A stretch of DNA of 64,000 nucleotides from Peristeroidobacter soli (GTDB lineage: Bacteria; Pseudomonadota; Gammaproteobacteria; Steroidobacterales; Steroidobacteraceae), in contig NZ_RYEV01000004.1 in assembly GCF_004138485.1 (NCBI RefSeq), positions 257,718-321,717 on the forward strand. Reading direction: 5' to 3'. Shown piece after piece: positions 53,029-61,938 of the stretch. The notes beneath the pieces are model-generated. The model saw only the letters and a program-made list of their open reading frames with translations. It did no database searches and was not told the DNA's origin. The stretch's first letter is position 1. Every line of letters begins with the position of its first letter. Made by a program: the position numbers and the translations under genes.

Positions 53029-54789
53029 TCAGAGTTCTTGAATGGTGATGTTCATGCAGCGCGGAGTCGTCACCAACGGATTGGTCGTGTCCGGATCGAT
53101 CGTCTCGTAGGCGACCACCTCGATCACGTAAGTCCCCGCGGCGAGCAGTTGTTGCGAGATCGTCTCCTGACCTGAGACCTCGCTTCTGCCACTCGCCACA
53201 ATCGTGCCGCGTAGATACACCTCGATGTCGGGATCGACAGCGGCGCCGGAACCGGCAACGGCTCCCGACGCCGCGCCGGTCGCCTGAATGTTCACCAGTC
53301 CACTGCTCGCCTTGACGTACCGCAGGAAGCGGCGGTTGCCGAGCTTGTTGCCGGCGCGCGAGCCGTTGGTGCTGCAAATGCCGGAGACGATCACGCCCGG
53401 AGTGATATCCGTGTACACGCTGGTGAAGCCGATGTCGTTGCCGCTATTTGTCTCATTCGCGCCGAACTCGCCGGTGCCGTTGATATTCTCCAGCAGCAAC
53501 AGGTTCCGAATATCGCCCGACGCGCTGGCATTGTTGGTGCGCAGTGCATTGGCAAACGAATAAATGCTGGTCAGCGCCGGCGTGCTCACTTCCTGGTTCG
53601 TCATGGCATTGAAAATGGGCGTGAATCCGAGCGCCACGTTGTCGCCCGATTCATTCGTGCCATCGAACACGTCCCAAAGGAACTTGCCGACCGAGCCTTC
53701 CGAGTACCATCCCGTCGCGCCGCCGGTATCTTCGCCGGTTTCCAGATTGAAACCGTGGTCCCGAGTGATGCCGGCGTAAGAATCGCGATACACCGGATCG
53801 TTCAGCGCCATCGCGCCGAACGCGTTGCCCCAGCCCTCGCCGAACGCGACACGCAGGTCGAGAAGATCGCCTGCGTTGTGCTCGCCGCCGATGGAATCGG
53901 AGCGGCTGAAACGGTCCTCGAAATAATGTCCGAATTCGTGCGCGATCACGTGCTGATCGAACTCGTCGGTATCGGCCAGGCCGCTGTCGAAGGCGCCGAG
54001 AATGTAAATGCCGTCGGGCAGCACCGCCGACGGGCTGCACTGATCGGTCGTGGAGCGAGTCTCGTCTCTGAAATAGAACGAGGTACTGATGGCGCCGTCA
54101 TCGGGGCAGATGATCGGGTCGCCATTCCCATCGACCACGTTGCGGTTGGTGGGATTCCAGTACAGGTTCAGATCTGGAAACTGCTGATTCGGCGCAGCGC
54201 CGCGGATGAGTTCCTTGGTTCGATACACCGTATCGAGAATCGCGAACGGCGCCGCTGCGCGCGTGCCGGTGTAGCTGGTGGTGCCCCAACCCGATGTCGC
54301 ACGCAGATTCCGGGTCACCGCAGCGGTCCCGCTGTTGAAGGTGCTGCCATCCAGCGCATAGAGCGCAGCGGAGTCGCGGTTGTCGCGAACGGCGAAGTTC
54401 CAGATCGGCGCAGCACCGGTCTTTTGCATCTGGGCGCGCGCGCGAATGAACATGTTTGTATTCGCGTTGACGGTCAGCGTGTAGTCGCCATTGGCGTCGG
54501 TCGTCGTCGACGCGAGCACCGTCGAGCCGGACATCGCTTGCACCACCACTTCGCGAGCCGGCGATTCGACCGGCGTCGTATTCAATCCCTGACCGAGCGT
54601 AGGCTGGAACGCCAGCCGGTCGAAGGTGATCCTGCCGCTGACCGTGACGGTCGCACCCGTGGGCGGAGGATTGGGATTGCCGCCGTTACCGCCGCCCACC
54701 GACCCGCCACCGCCGCCGCAGGCGGCCAGCACGGTGAACCCGGCCAGGGTGGTGAACAACCGGGCGAGACGGGAGAATTCCTGCGGCAT
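53029..54789 (-). CDS. Secreted HEFGH zinc metalloprotease-like lipoprotein
   Basis: A 586-residue lipoprotein with lipobox VLAAC (Cys about 23) and a Gly-rich linker. A transthyretin/CNA-like beta domain follows (TVTVSGRITFDRLAF and TTTDANGDYTLTVNAN). The central region has the zinc site HVIAHEFGHYFEDRFSRSD (about residues 285-303) with HExxH-type His ligands and a downstream Glu in FGEGWGNAFGAM. The C-terminal 90 residues resemble a PPC-like domain (IDPDTTNPLV). The start at 54789 is chosen for the lipobox. It is probably a surface protease; target unknown. The related GluZincin families differ in detail, so the exact family is uncertain. Confidence 0.8.
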   Translation of the reverse strand: MPQEFSRLARLFTTLAGFTVLAACGGGGGSVGGGNGGNPNPPPTGATVTVSGRITFDRLAFQPTLGQGLNTTPVESPAREVVVQAMSGSTVLASTTTDANGDYTLTVNANTNMFIRARAQMQKTGAAPIWNFAVRDNRDSAALYALDGSTFNSGTAAVTRNLRATSGWGTTSYTGTRAAAPFAILDTVYRTKELIRGAAPNQQFPDLNLYWNPTNRNVVDGNGDPIICPDDGAISTSFYFRDETRSTTDQCSPSAVLPDGIYILGAFDSGLADTDEFDQHVIAHEFGHYFEDRFSRSDSIGGEHNAGDLLDLRVAFGEGWGNAFGAMALNDPVYRDSYAGITRDHGFNLETGEDTGGATGWYSEGSVGKFLWDVFDGTNESGDNVALGFTPIFNAMTNQEVSTPALTSIYSFANALRTNNASASGDIRNLLLLENINGTGEFGANETNSGNDIGFTSVYTDITPGVIVSGICSTNGSRAGNKLGNRRFLRYVKASSGLVNIQATGAASGAVAGSGAAVDPDIEVYLRGTIVASGRSEVSGQETISQQLLAAGTYVIEVVAYETIDPDTTNPLVTTPRCMNITIQEL

Positions 54790-54969
54790 TTGTTCGGTAC
54801 TCGAGCGCCCCTTGAGGGGGCGGATATTTGCACTGCTGTGAACGATTCGGCGCCGACCTGTCAGCGCGGGGACGCTATCACAGCGTCCGAACAGCAAAAA
54901 GTCGATGCGTTCGCATTCCCGATTGACGCAACGATGCATCTGTGACGGGCAGCGACATTCAGCAGGCGT

Positions 54970-55959
54970 TCAGCGCAAATCGAGCGGCCCCTCGGCAATC
55001 GCGCCCAGCTGCTCGCGCAACGACAGCACCTGGTTCTCCCAATAACGCGGCTCGATGAACCAGGGGAAGGCAGCCGGAAACGCCGGATCGGACCAGCGCC
55101 GCGCGAGCCAGGCGGAATAATGAATCATGCGCAGCGTGCGCAGGCTCTCGACCAGCACCAGCTCGCGATAGTCGAAATCGGAGAACTGCGAATAGCCCTC
55201 GAGCAACTGTGACAATTGCTCGCCCATGTCAGCGCGGTTCCCGGACAGCAGCATCCACAGATCCTGGATGGCCGGCCCGGTCATGCAATCGTCCAGATCC
55301 ACGAAGTGCGGACCATCGTCGGTCCACAGCACGTTGCCGCGATGACAATCGCCATGCAGCCGCAGTTCCGCCACGCCGTGCGCGCTCTGAAATGTTTCAT
55401 TCACCGCATCGAGCAGATCGTTGGTCAGCGAGTCGTAGGCCGTTTCCAGATGCGAGGGGATCCAGCCGTTGTTCAGCAGGAATTCACAGGACTGTTCGCC
55501 CATGCGCTCGATGTCGATGCGCTCGCGATGACGAAAGCGCTGCCGGCGACCGACCATGTGGATGCGTCCGAGGAACCGCCCCATCCATTCGCGCTCGGTC
55601 GCCGAACCGAGCTCCGGCCAGCGGCCGCCGCGACGTTCGAACAATGCGAAGCGAAAGCCTTCGTACTCGAACAGCGTGCGTCCGTCTCGCACCAGCGGCG
55701 GCACCACCGGCACTTCGGCCGCGGCCAGCTCCAGCGCGAAGCCATGCTCTTCATGAATCGCGGCATCGGACCAGCGCCCCGGCCGATAGAACTTCGCGAT
55801 CAGCGGCGCGCCCTGCTCGATGCCCACCTGATAGACACGATTCTCGTAACTGTTCAGTGCCAGAATGCGGCGGTCGGAATCGCGACCGAGCGATTCCACG
55901 GCGGCAATGATCACGTCGGGCGTCAATCGGTCGTACGGGTGCGGATCGGGTCTGGGCAT
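54970..55959 (-). CDS. srkA: SrkA/YihE-type stress response kinase
   Basis: A 329-residue Ser/Thr kinase of the SrkA (RdoA/YihE) family. Motifs: NSYENRVYQVG (ATP-lid region), FALFERRGGRWPELG, the catalytic loop LHGDCHRGNVLW and the metal site FVDLDDCMTGP; QDLWMLLSG is typical of SrkA. In E. coli the homologue protects cells under envelope stress and counteracts MazE/MazF death. It is transcribed leftward, divergent from galE with 153 bp between them, and has no neighbour in an operon. Confidence 0.92.
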   Translation of the reverse strand: MPRPDPHPYDRLTPDVIIAAVESLGRDSDRRILALNSYENRVYQVGIEQGAPLIAKFYRPGRWSDAAIHEEHGFALELAAAEVPVVPPLVRDGRTLFEYEGFRFALFERRGGRWPELGSATEREWMGRFLGRIHMVGRRQRFRHRERIDIERMGEQSCEFLLNNGWIPSHLETAYDSLTNDLLDAVNETFQSAHGVAELRLHGDCHRGNVLWTDDGPHFVDLDDCMTGPAIQDLWMLLSGNRADMGEQLSQLLEGYSQFSDFDYRELVLVESLRTLRMIHYSAWLARRWSDPAFPAAFPWFIEPRYWENQVLSLREQLGAIAEGPLDLR

Positions 55960-56068
55960 GTCACACGGGGCGTGGGCTCGAGGCCGCCAATGGTGACTGG
56001 CCGGAGGGATCCGCGTCCATCGCAGAATGTCTGGTACAAGCGACGCCTACGACGCGGATGGCAGCTGC

Positions 56069-56074
56069 TAGAAT
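56069..56074 (+). promoter_or_regulatory. Possible -10 box for galE
   Basis: TAGAAT lies 38 bp before the galE ATG, with no good -35 hexamer at the expected spacing. It has the same GC-TAGAAT-C(G/C)GC context as the sequence before the histidine kinase gene. Weak evidence. Confidence 0.25.
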
Positions 56075-56112
56075 CGGCATCAACGTTCTCATCAACGGAT
56101 CGACATTCACCT

Positions 56113-57108
56113 ATGACCATCCTCGTCACCGGCGGCGCCGGCTACATCGGCAGTCACGTGGTTCGGCAGCTCGGCGAACGTCAGGAGAAGGTGGTCGTGC
56201 TCGACAACCTCTCGACCGGATTCCGCTCGGCGGTGTTGCACGGTGAGCTGGTGGTCGGCGACACGGGCGATCGCGAGCTGGTCAGCCGCATCCTGCGCGA
56301 GCATCGCATCGAAACCGTGATGCACTTCGCAGCCAACACCATCGTGCCGGAGTCGGTGTCCAATCCGCTCAAGTACTACAGCAACAACACCTGCTCGACG
56401 CGCAACCTGCTGCAAGGCTGTCAGGAAACCGGCGTCAAACATTTCGTGTTCTCCTCGACCGCCGCGGTGTACGGCATTCCGGTCGGCGGCCTCGCCGCCG
56501 AGGACAGCCCGACTCAGCCGATCAATCCCTACGGCACCTCGAAGCTGATGAGCGAATGGATGCTGCGTGACCTCGCCGCCGCCACTGCGCTGCGCTACGT
56601 GGCCCTGCGTTACTTCAATGTCGCCGGCTGCGACCCGGGGCAGCGGATCGGTCAATCGACCCTCAAGGCCACGCTGCTCACCAAGGTGGCGGCCGAAACG
56701 GCGGTCGGCAAACGTCCGCACATTTCGATTTTCGGCACCGACTATCCGACGCCCGACGGCACCGGCGTACGTGATTACATCCACGTCGAGGACCTGGCGA
56801 GCGCGCATCTGAAGGCGCTCGACTACCTGCGCGCGAACGGCGCGTCGGTGACGCTCAATTGTGGCTACGGGCATGGATACAGCGTCCGCGAGGTGATCTC
56901 GACCATGGATCGCATCACGGGCCAGCCGCTGAAGACCGTCGAGGAACCGCGCCGGGCCGGCGACCCGCCCTCGTTGATCGCCAAGGCGCAACGCGTCCGC
57001 GACTTGCTGGGCTGGGTGCCACAGCACGACGACCTCGACGCCATCGTCCGCTCGCAGCTGGCCTGGGAGCGCCGCCTGCAACAGGAACCGGGCTTGCAGA
57101 AGAACTGA
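56113..57108 (+). CDS. galE: UDP-glucose 4-epimerase GalE
   Basis: A 331-residue SDR enzyme. N-terminal NAD loop VTGGAGYIGSHVVRQL, catalytic Ser in VFSSTAAVYG, YxxxK in NPYGTSKLMSEW, and RYFNVAGCDP plus the C-terminal NCGYGHGYSVREVI segment, typical of GalE. It interconverts UDP-glucose and UDP-galactose (or the N-acetyl forms), supplying sugars for surface glycans or feeding galactose use. The ATG at 56113 matches the family start; the longer open frame runs antisense to srkA. It is the first gene of the rightward series but is not obviously in an operon with the histidine kinase. Confidence 0.94.
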   Translation: MTILVTGGAGYIGSHVVRQLGERQEKVVVLDNLSTGFRSAVLHGELVVGDTGDRELVSRILREHRIETVMHFAANTIVPESVSNPLKYYSNNTCSTRNLLQGCQETGVKHFVFSSTAAVYGIPVGGLAAEDSPTQPINPYGTSKLMSEWMLRDLAAATALRYVALRYFNVAGCDPGQRIGQSTLKATLLTKVAAETAVGKRPHISIFGTDYPTPDGTGVRDYIHVEDLASAHLKALDYLRANGASVTLNCGYGHGYSVREVISTMDRITGQPLKTVEEPRRAGDPPSLIAKAQRVRDLLGWVPQHDDLDAIVRSQLAWERRLQQEPGLQKN

Positions 57109-57250
57109 CCTCGCCAGGCTCGCGATCTGAGGCGGTGGCTGAAGCCGGCATGAGACCGGCCCTGCCCCCGCCCCTGAGATCGGCCCGGCAATGACCCGGA
57201 TACGTCGCCCTTTGGCTGCACTTCCCGCGCAATGCGGTACTTCCGAGCGC

Positions 57251-57256
57251 TAGAAT
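57251..57256 (+). promoter_or_regulatory. Possible -10 box for the histidine kinase gene
   Basis: TAGAAT ends 8 bp before the ATG at 57265. If used, transcription would begin almost at the start codon, giving a leaderless mRNA. No convincing -35 was found. Low confidence. Confidence 0.25.
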
Positions 57257-57264
57257 CCGCCCCC

Positions 57265-58719
57265 ATGCGTCTGCCACGCCCGAGCTCCCTGAACAGCCTG
57301 ATGCTGACCGGTTTCGCACTGGTTTCCATCCCGCTGCTGCTCGGGGTGGTCATTGCCGCGACCAAGGTCCGGAAGCTGTCGGAGGAAAGCGCGACCCTGG
57401 TCCGCAGCGGCGTGCAGACCACGCATTACACCCAGCAGCTGTTCCAGCAGATCGCGCCCATCGAGCGCAGCGCCAAGCTGTATCAGGTGCTGAACGATCC
57501 GGGCCTGCTCGAGGTTTACGGCGACAGCCGCGAACGGCTGCTAGCGACGCTCAAGAGCATCGAAACGACCGCGGCCGACCAGGAGCATGCGGTGCAGCTG
57601 CGAGCCATCCGCAATTCGCTCCGGCGCATCGACGCAGCCCTGCTTTCGCCGATCCCGCCGGCGCCGGAGGTGATCCGGGACGCGGTGGAGGCCATCCAGC
57701 CCATGTGGCAGGCGGCATTCGCGTTGTCGGCGGCCACCGGCGAGCAGGTCGAGACCGGTCTGTCACGGCTGCAGCAGTCGACCTCCGACACCCAGAAATA
57801 TCTGTTCTGGCAGTCGGCGGTGCTGATCCTGCTGACCGCGATGCTGGTGGGCGTGTTTACGTTCCTGCTGATGCGTCCGATCCGCCAGATCGACATCGCG
57901 ATCAGCCAGCTCGGCAAGGGCACGTTCTCCAAGTCGATCGCCGTGCGCGGCCCGGTGGACCTGGTGAACCTGGGCCGGCAGCTGGAGTGGCTGCGCGTGC
58001 GTTTGCTCGAGCTGGCGCAGGAACGCAATCGATTCCTGCGACATATGTCGCATGAGTTGAAGACGCCGCTTGCCAGTATTCGCGAAGGCACGGAACTGCT
58101 GATGGATGGCGCGGTCGGTGAACTGGACAGCGCGCAGCGGGAGGTCACCACCATCCTGCGCGACAACGGCATCAAGCTGCAGCAGCTGATCGAGAACCTG
58201 CTGGAGTTCAGTGCCTGGCAGGCGCGGCACGCGGGCCTGGAGATTTCCGAGTTCCGGCTGCGGCCGCTGATCAAATCGGCGCTGGAGACGCATCAGCTGA
58301 CGCTGCTCGCGCAGCGGGTGCATCTGGATCTGAAAGTACAAGACATCGAGCTGCACGCGGACCGCGCCAAGCTCAAGCTGATTCTGGATAACTTGCTGTC
58401 GAACGCGCTCAAATACAGCCCCCGGGGCGGGACCATCTTCATTCATGCCAAAGCGGACAAGGATCAACTGGTGCTCGACGTGGCCGATACCGGCCCCGGC
58501 ATCTCCAAGGAAGAGCGCTCCGCGATTTTCGATGCCTTCTATTCCGGCAGCGCGCCGGTCTCCGGCCATCTCAAGGGCACCGGCATCGGCCTGTCGGTGG
58601 TCTCCGAATTCGTGCAGGCGCACGGCGGCTCGATCGAGATTCTCGACGGCCTGTTTCCCGGCGCCCATTTCCGCGTCCGGCTGCCTCTGGCACCCGCGCT
58701 CGAAGGCGAGCCGGCATAG
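57265..58719 (+). CDS. glrK: Sensor histidine kinase, GlrK/QseE-like
   Basis: A 484-residue kinase. First membrane helix MLTGFALVSIPLLLGVVIAA (about 13-32), a periplasmic helical domain, second membrane helix (SAVLILLTAMLVGVFTFLL, about 185-203), a HAMP-like linker, then HisKA with FLRHMSHELKTPLASI (phospho-acceptor His) and HATPase_c with NLLSNALKYSPRGG, DTGPGISKEE and GTGIGLSVV. It would phosphorylate the adjacent sigma-54-type response regulator. The gene order with a small lipoprotein and that regulator is the glrK-qseG-glrR arrangement, where the system controls envelope stress and the GlmY sRNA in enteric bacteria. Confidence 0.91.
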   Translation: MRLPRPSSLNSLMLTGFALVSIPLLLGVVIAATKVRKLSEESATLVRSGVQTTHYTQQLFQQIAPIERSAKLYQVLNDPGLLEVYGDSRERLLATLKSIETTAADQEHAVQLRAIRNSLRRIDAALLSPIPPAPEVIRDAVEAIQPMWQAAFALSAATGEQVETGLSRLQQSTSDTQKYLFWQSAVLILLTAMLVGVFTFLLMRPIRQIDIAISQLGKGTFSKSIAVRGPVDLVNLGRQLEWLRVRLLELAQERNRFLRHMSHELKTPLASIREGTELLMDGAVGELDSAQREVTTILRDNGIKLQQLIENLLEFSAWQARHAGLEISEFRLRPLIKSALETHQLTLLAQRVHLDLKVQDIELHADRAKLKLILDNLLSNALKYSPRGGTIFIHAKADKDQLVLDVADTGPGISKEERSAIFDAFYSGSAPVSGHLKGTGIGLSVVSEFVQAHGGSIEILDGLFPGAHFRVRLPLAPALEGEPA

Positions 58720-58725
58720 CGGCGC

Positions 58726-59406
58726 ATGATGAAACTCACTCCGAGCATTGGATTGCTGTCCGTGTGTGCCGTGGCGCTGCTGTTGCAGGGCTGCGAGCTC
58801 GCCGAACAGTTCCGCCGGCAGGAAACGAACAACGCGGCGTCGACCGCGCCGGCCACGCCCGCTCCCGCGAGCGGCAATACGCCCGCCTATCTGGACATCA
58901 TGAATGGCCTGAGCACGCCGGATCCGGCGCGCCAGGCGGATTTGTTTTATGAAGTCGAGCGCGAATACACCCGCGCGCCGACGACGGCCAGCACCCTGAG
59001 ATATGCCGTTGCCCTGGTCACGCCCGGCCATCCCGCAAGTAGTCCCTCGGAGGGCAAACGTTTGCTGGAAACGCTGCTGGCCACCCCGGAGCGGCTCACT
59101 CAGGATGAGCGGACGCTGGCCTCGGTATTGCTGCATGAAACAGATGTTAGATTGAAACTCGAGGCTGAAAATCGTCGGTTGCTTGCGACACTCGACGACC
59201 GTAGCCGGTCGCAGGCAAACTCGGACAAGCGCATTCAGGCGCAGATCGAAGAGAACGCACGTTTGCGCCGTGCCCTCGCCGAAGCCCAGCAGAAGCTGGA
59301 CGCGATCAAAGAAATCGAGAGGTCTATCATTGAACGCAGTCCCACGCCCCCTGGCAATCGCGATGCCGCCCCAAGTGAAACGCAAAGCCCGCCTGCTAGT
59401 CGTTGA
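58726..59406 (+). CDS. qseG: QseG-like lipoprotein
   Basis: A 226-residue protein with a lipoprotein signal and lipobox LLQGC (Cys about residue 23), a Thr/Ala/Pro-rich linker, and a helical domain with a coiled-coil stretch (RLKLEAENRRLLATL, EENARLRRALAEAQQKLDAI). Its place between the GlrK-like kinase and the GlrR-like regulator, 6 bp after the former, matches QseG. QseG in E. coli links the kinase to envelope signals and type III secretion effects. The C-terminal codons overlap the regulator gene by 44 bp if the ATG at 59363 is used. Confidence 0.72.
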   Translation: MMKLTPSIGLLSVCAVALLLQGCELAEQFRRQETNNAASTAPATPAPASGNTPAYLDIMNGLSTPDPARQADLFYEVEREYTRAPTTASTLRYAVALVTPGHPASSPSEGKRLLETLLATPERLTQDERTLASVLLHETDVRLKLEAENRRLLATLDDRSRSQANSDKRIQAQIEENARLRRALAEAQQKLDAIKEIERSIIERSPTPPGNRDAAPSETQSPPASR

Positions 59407-60712
59407 CGACGATCCGGGGCTGCTCCGGCTGCTCACGATTCGTCTGCGCGCCGAGAACTACGAAGTCGACGCGGTTGAAAGCGCCGCCGCGGCGCTCGCC
59501 GCCCTGGCTCGGGTCCGGCCGGATCTGGTGATCACCGATCTGCGCATGGATCAAATGGACGGCATCGGCCTGCTGAAGGAAATCCAGAGCCGGGCCCCCG
59601 GGCTGCGCGTCATCATCCTCACCGCCCACGGCACGATTCCCGATGCGGTGCAGGCGACCCAGAGCGGCGCATTCGCCTTCCTCACCAAGCCGGTCGACAA
59701 ACAGGAACTGCTCGATCAGGTGCAGAAGGCCCTCAAGGTCTCCGGCTTCGCCGACACCACCGAAGACTGGCGCAGCGAGCTCATCACGCGCAGCGCGGTG
59801 ATGGAAGAGCGCATGGCGCAGGCTCACATGGTGGCCGGCACCGACGCGCGCGTCATGATCACGGGCGAGAGCGGCACCGGCAAGGAACTGCTCGCTCGCG
59901 CCATTCACAAGGCCAGCCCGCGTCGCAATCGTCCGTTCGTGGCGATCAATTGCAGCGCCATGGCCGAGAATCTGCTCGAGAGCGAACTGTTCGGTCACGT
60001 GAAGGGGGCCTTCACCGGCGCGATTCGCGAGCACCGCGGTTTGTTTCAAGCGGCCGACGGTGGCACGCTGCTGCTCGATGAGATCGGCGACATGCCGATG
60101 CGCCTGCAGGTGAAGCTGCTGCGCGTCCTGCAGGAAAACCAGGTGCGCCCGGTGGGCAGCACCGAAGCGACCACGGTCAACGTTCGTATCATCTCGGCGA
60201 CCCACCGCGATCTGAAACAACTGATCATGGGCGGTCATTTCCGCGAGGATCTGTACTATCGCCTGAACGTCGTGCACATCGAAATGCCGTCGCTCGCGAA
60301 GCGTCGCGAAGACGTGCCGCTGCTGGTGTCGCATTTCCTCGAGAAGGTCGCGCAGGAGACCGGCGAGCAACGTCACATCTATGCGCCGGAAGCGGTCGAG
60401 TTGCTGGTCAGCGCCGATTGGCCGGGCAACGTGCGTCAGCTCGAGAACGTCGTGCGCCAGAACGTCGCGCTCGCCACGAGCCCGATCATCAGCGCGGAGC
60501 TGGTGCAGGCGGCGCTCGGCGGCGGCCCGACCCGCCTGCCCTCGTTCGATGAGGCGCGCGATGAGTTCACGCGCAACTATCTGTCACAGATCCTGCAGAT
60601 CACCGGCGGCAACGTGAGTCAGGCCGCGCGCCTGGCGAAACGCAATCGCACGGACTTCTACAAACTGCTCGCGCGTCATCAGCTGACGCCGGAAGATTTC
60701 AAGCAGCGTTGA
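59363..60712 (+). CDS. glrR: Sigma-54-dependent response regulator GlrR-like
   Basis: A 449-residue NtrC-type regulator. Receiver: KARLLVVDDDPGLLRLL, phospho-Asp in DLVITDLRMDQMDG, and Lys in FLTKPVDKQEL. AAA domain: Walker A GESGTGKELLARAIH, the GAFTGA sigma-54 loop in VKGAFTGAIREH, and GGTLLLDEIGDM. C-terminal FIS-like HTH: ITGGNVSQAARLAKRNRTDFYKLL. It should activate sigma-54 promoters after phosphorylation by the adjacent kinase. The ATG at 59363 overlaps the lipoprotein gene by 44 bp; a GTG at 59375 is an alternative. Confidence 0.93.
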   Translation: MPPQVKRKARLLVVDDDPGLLRLLTIRLRAENYEVDAVESAAAALAALARVRPDLVITDLRMDQMDGIGLLKEIQSRAPGLRVIILTAHGTIPDAVQATQSGAFAFLTKPVDKQELLDQVQKALKVSGFADTTEDWRSELITRSAVMEERMAQAHMVAGTDARVMITGESGTGKELLARAIHKASPRRNRPFVAINCSAMAENLLESELFGHVKGAFTGAIREHRGLFQAADGGTLLLDEIGDMPMRLQVKLLRVLQENQVRPVGSTEATTVNVRIISATHRDLKQLIMGGHFREDLYYRLNVVHIEMPSLAKRREDVPLLVSHFLEKVAQETGEQRHIYAPEAVELLVSADWPGNVRQLENVVRQNVALATSPIISAELVQAALGGGPTRLPSFDEARDEFTRNYLSQILQITGGNVSQAARLAKRNRTDFYKLLARHQLTPEDFKQR

Positions 60713-60719
60713 TGCTCAC

Positions 60720-60743
60720 AGGGGCTGCCTTCGGGTGGCCCCT
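60720..60743. terminator. Hairpin between convergent glrR and aldose dehydrogenase genes
   Basis: AGGGGCTGCC, loop TTCG, GGTGGCCCCT: a 10-bp stem when two G-U pairs are allowed, closed by a stable UUCG tetraloop. It lies 7 bp after the glrR stop and touches the convergent gene's stop. No T-tract on either side, so termination efficiency is uncertain. Confidence 0.5.
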
Positions 60744-61900
60744 CATTCCGCCGGCGCCACGCAGATCAGTTGCCCTTTCGGGCTGTCCGTGAGCACATAT
60801 AACAATCCATCCGGCCCGGTTCTCACATCCCGAATGCGCTGATTCAGCTGCTCCAGCAGGCGCTCTTTGTGGACCACCTTGTCGCCGTCCAGTTGCAGCC
60901 GCTCGACCATCCCATACAAACCGCCGGCAAACGCCTGCCCGCGCCATTTCGGGAACCGCTCGCCCGTATAGAACGTGAGCCCGCTGGTGCCGATCGAAGG
61001 CACCCAGTAGTACACCGGCGGCTCGATCCCCACGCGCTCCTGGCCGACGCCGACCTTGTCGCCGTTATAAGCAATGCCATACGTCACGAGCGGCCAGCCG
61101 TAGTTCGCCCCGGCCTTCACGTGATTCAACTCATCGCCGCCCTTCGGGCCATGCTCCGTGATCCACAGCTCACCTGTGTCCGGATGCAGCGCCGCGCCCT
61201 GCACGTTGCGATGCCCGTATGACCAGATCTCCGGCTGCGCGCCCGGCACCAGCAGAAATGGATTGTCCGGCGCCGCGCCGCCCTCGGGCTTCAGGTGCAC
61301 GATCTTGCCAAAGTGAGTTTCCAGATCCTGCGCGCGAACCGCGAAATGCTTCAGCTGCCGTTCGCCCAATGTCACGAACAATGAGCCGTCGCGTGCAAAC
61401 ACCAGTCGCGAGCCGAAGTGGCCCGAGCTGTCGACCGCCGGCGTCTGACGAAAAATCACATTGAGATCGGTCAGGCCCTGCGGCCCCAGCTTCGCTCGCG
61501 CCACCGAGGTGCCGTTGCCGCCGTCGCGCGGTTCCGAATAGGAAAAATAGATCCAGCGCGAGGTCTGGAAGTCCGGCGCGAGCGCCACGTCGAGCAGTCC
61601 GCCCTGCCCGGCCGCCGCCACCTTGGGCACGCCCGGTAATGGCGCTGAAATATTTCCTTTCGCATCGATGATGCGCAGGCGCCCCGGCCGCTCCGTGACC
61701 AGAAACTTCCCCTCCGGGAGAAACGCCATGCCCCACGGATGCTCGAGCCCGCCGGCGACCGTGGTCACACGCAGCTTATGTAACTCCGAGTCGAATATTC
61801 GTTCGTCGTCGGCACTGGCGACAGCGGCCGAGCATACGAACGTCAGGACGATTCCCGTCCGGCTAACGAAGCTTTTAAGCTGTGTCAGGATCGCTGGCAT
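60743..61900 (-). CDS. PQQ-dependent soluble aldose dehydrogenase (YliI/Asd-like)
   Basis: A 385-residue exported beta-propeller. Signal peptide SFVSRTGIVLTFVCSAAVASA; propeller motifs EHPWGMAFLPEGKFLVTERPGRL (as fragments), GQGGLLDVALAPDF, FGSRLVFARDGSLFVTLGER and YGHRNVQGAALHP, then RIRDVRTGPDGLLYVLTD. This matches soluble aldose sugar dehydrogenase, in which PQQ and calcium bind on the propeller face. It oxidises sugars in the periplasm. The ATG at 61900 is preferred over 61936, which lies 2 bp from the divergent gene. No PQQ synthesis genes are in the window. Confidence 0.89.
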   Translation of the reverse strand: MPAILTQLKSFVSRTGIVLTFVCSAAVASADDERIFDSELHKLRVTTVAGGLEHPWGMAFLPEGKFLVTERPGRLRIIDAKGNISAPLPGVPKVAAAGQGGLLDVALAPDFQTSRWIYFSYSEPRDGGNGTSVARAKLGPQGLTDLNVIFRQTPAVDSSGHFGSRLVFARDGSLFVTLGERQLKHFAVRAQDLETHFGKIVHLKPEGGAAPDNPFLLVPGAQPEIWSYGHRNVQGAALHPDTGELWITEHGPKGGDELNHVKAGANYGWPLVTYGIAYNGDKVGVGQERVGIEPPVYYWVPSIGTSGLTFYTGERFPKWRGQAFAGGLYGMVERLQLDGDKVVHKERLLEQLNQRIRDVRTGPDGLLYVLTDSPKGQLICVAPAE

Positions 61901-61938
61901 AGAATTCCCGTACGCCCCACCAACCAAAGAACACAATT

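Noticed and set aside
57763-59436. A 557-codon minus-strand frame across the histidine kinase and lipoprotein genes
   Set aside because: Antisense shadow; Gln/Arg-rich with no domain.
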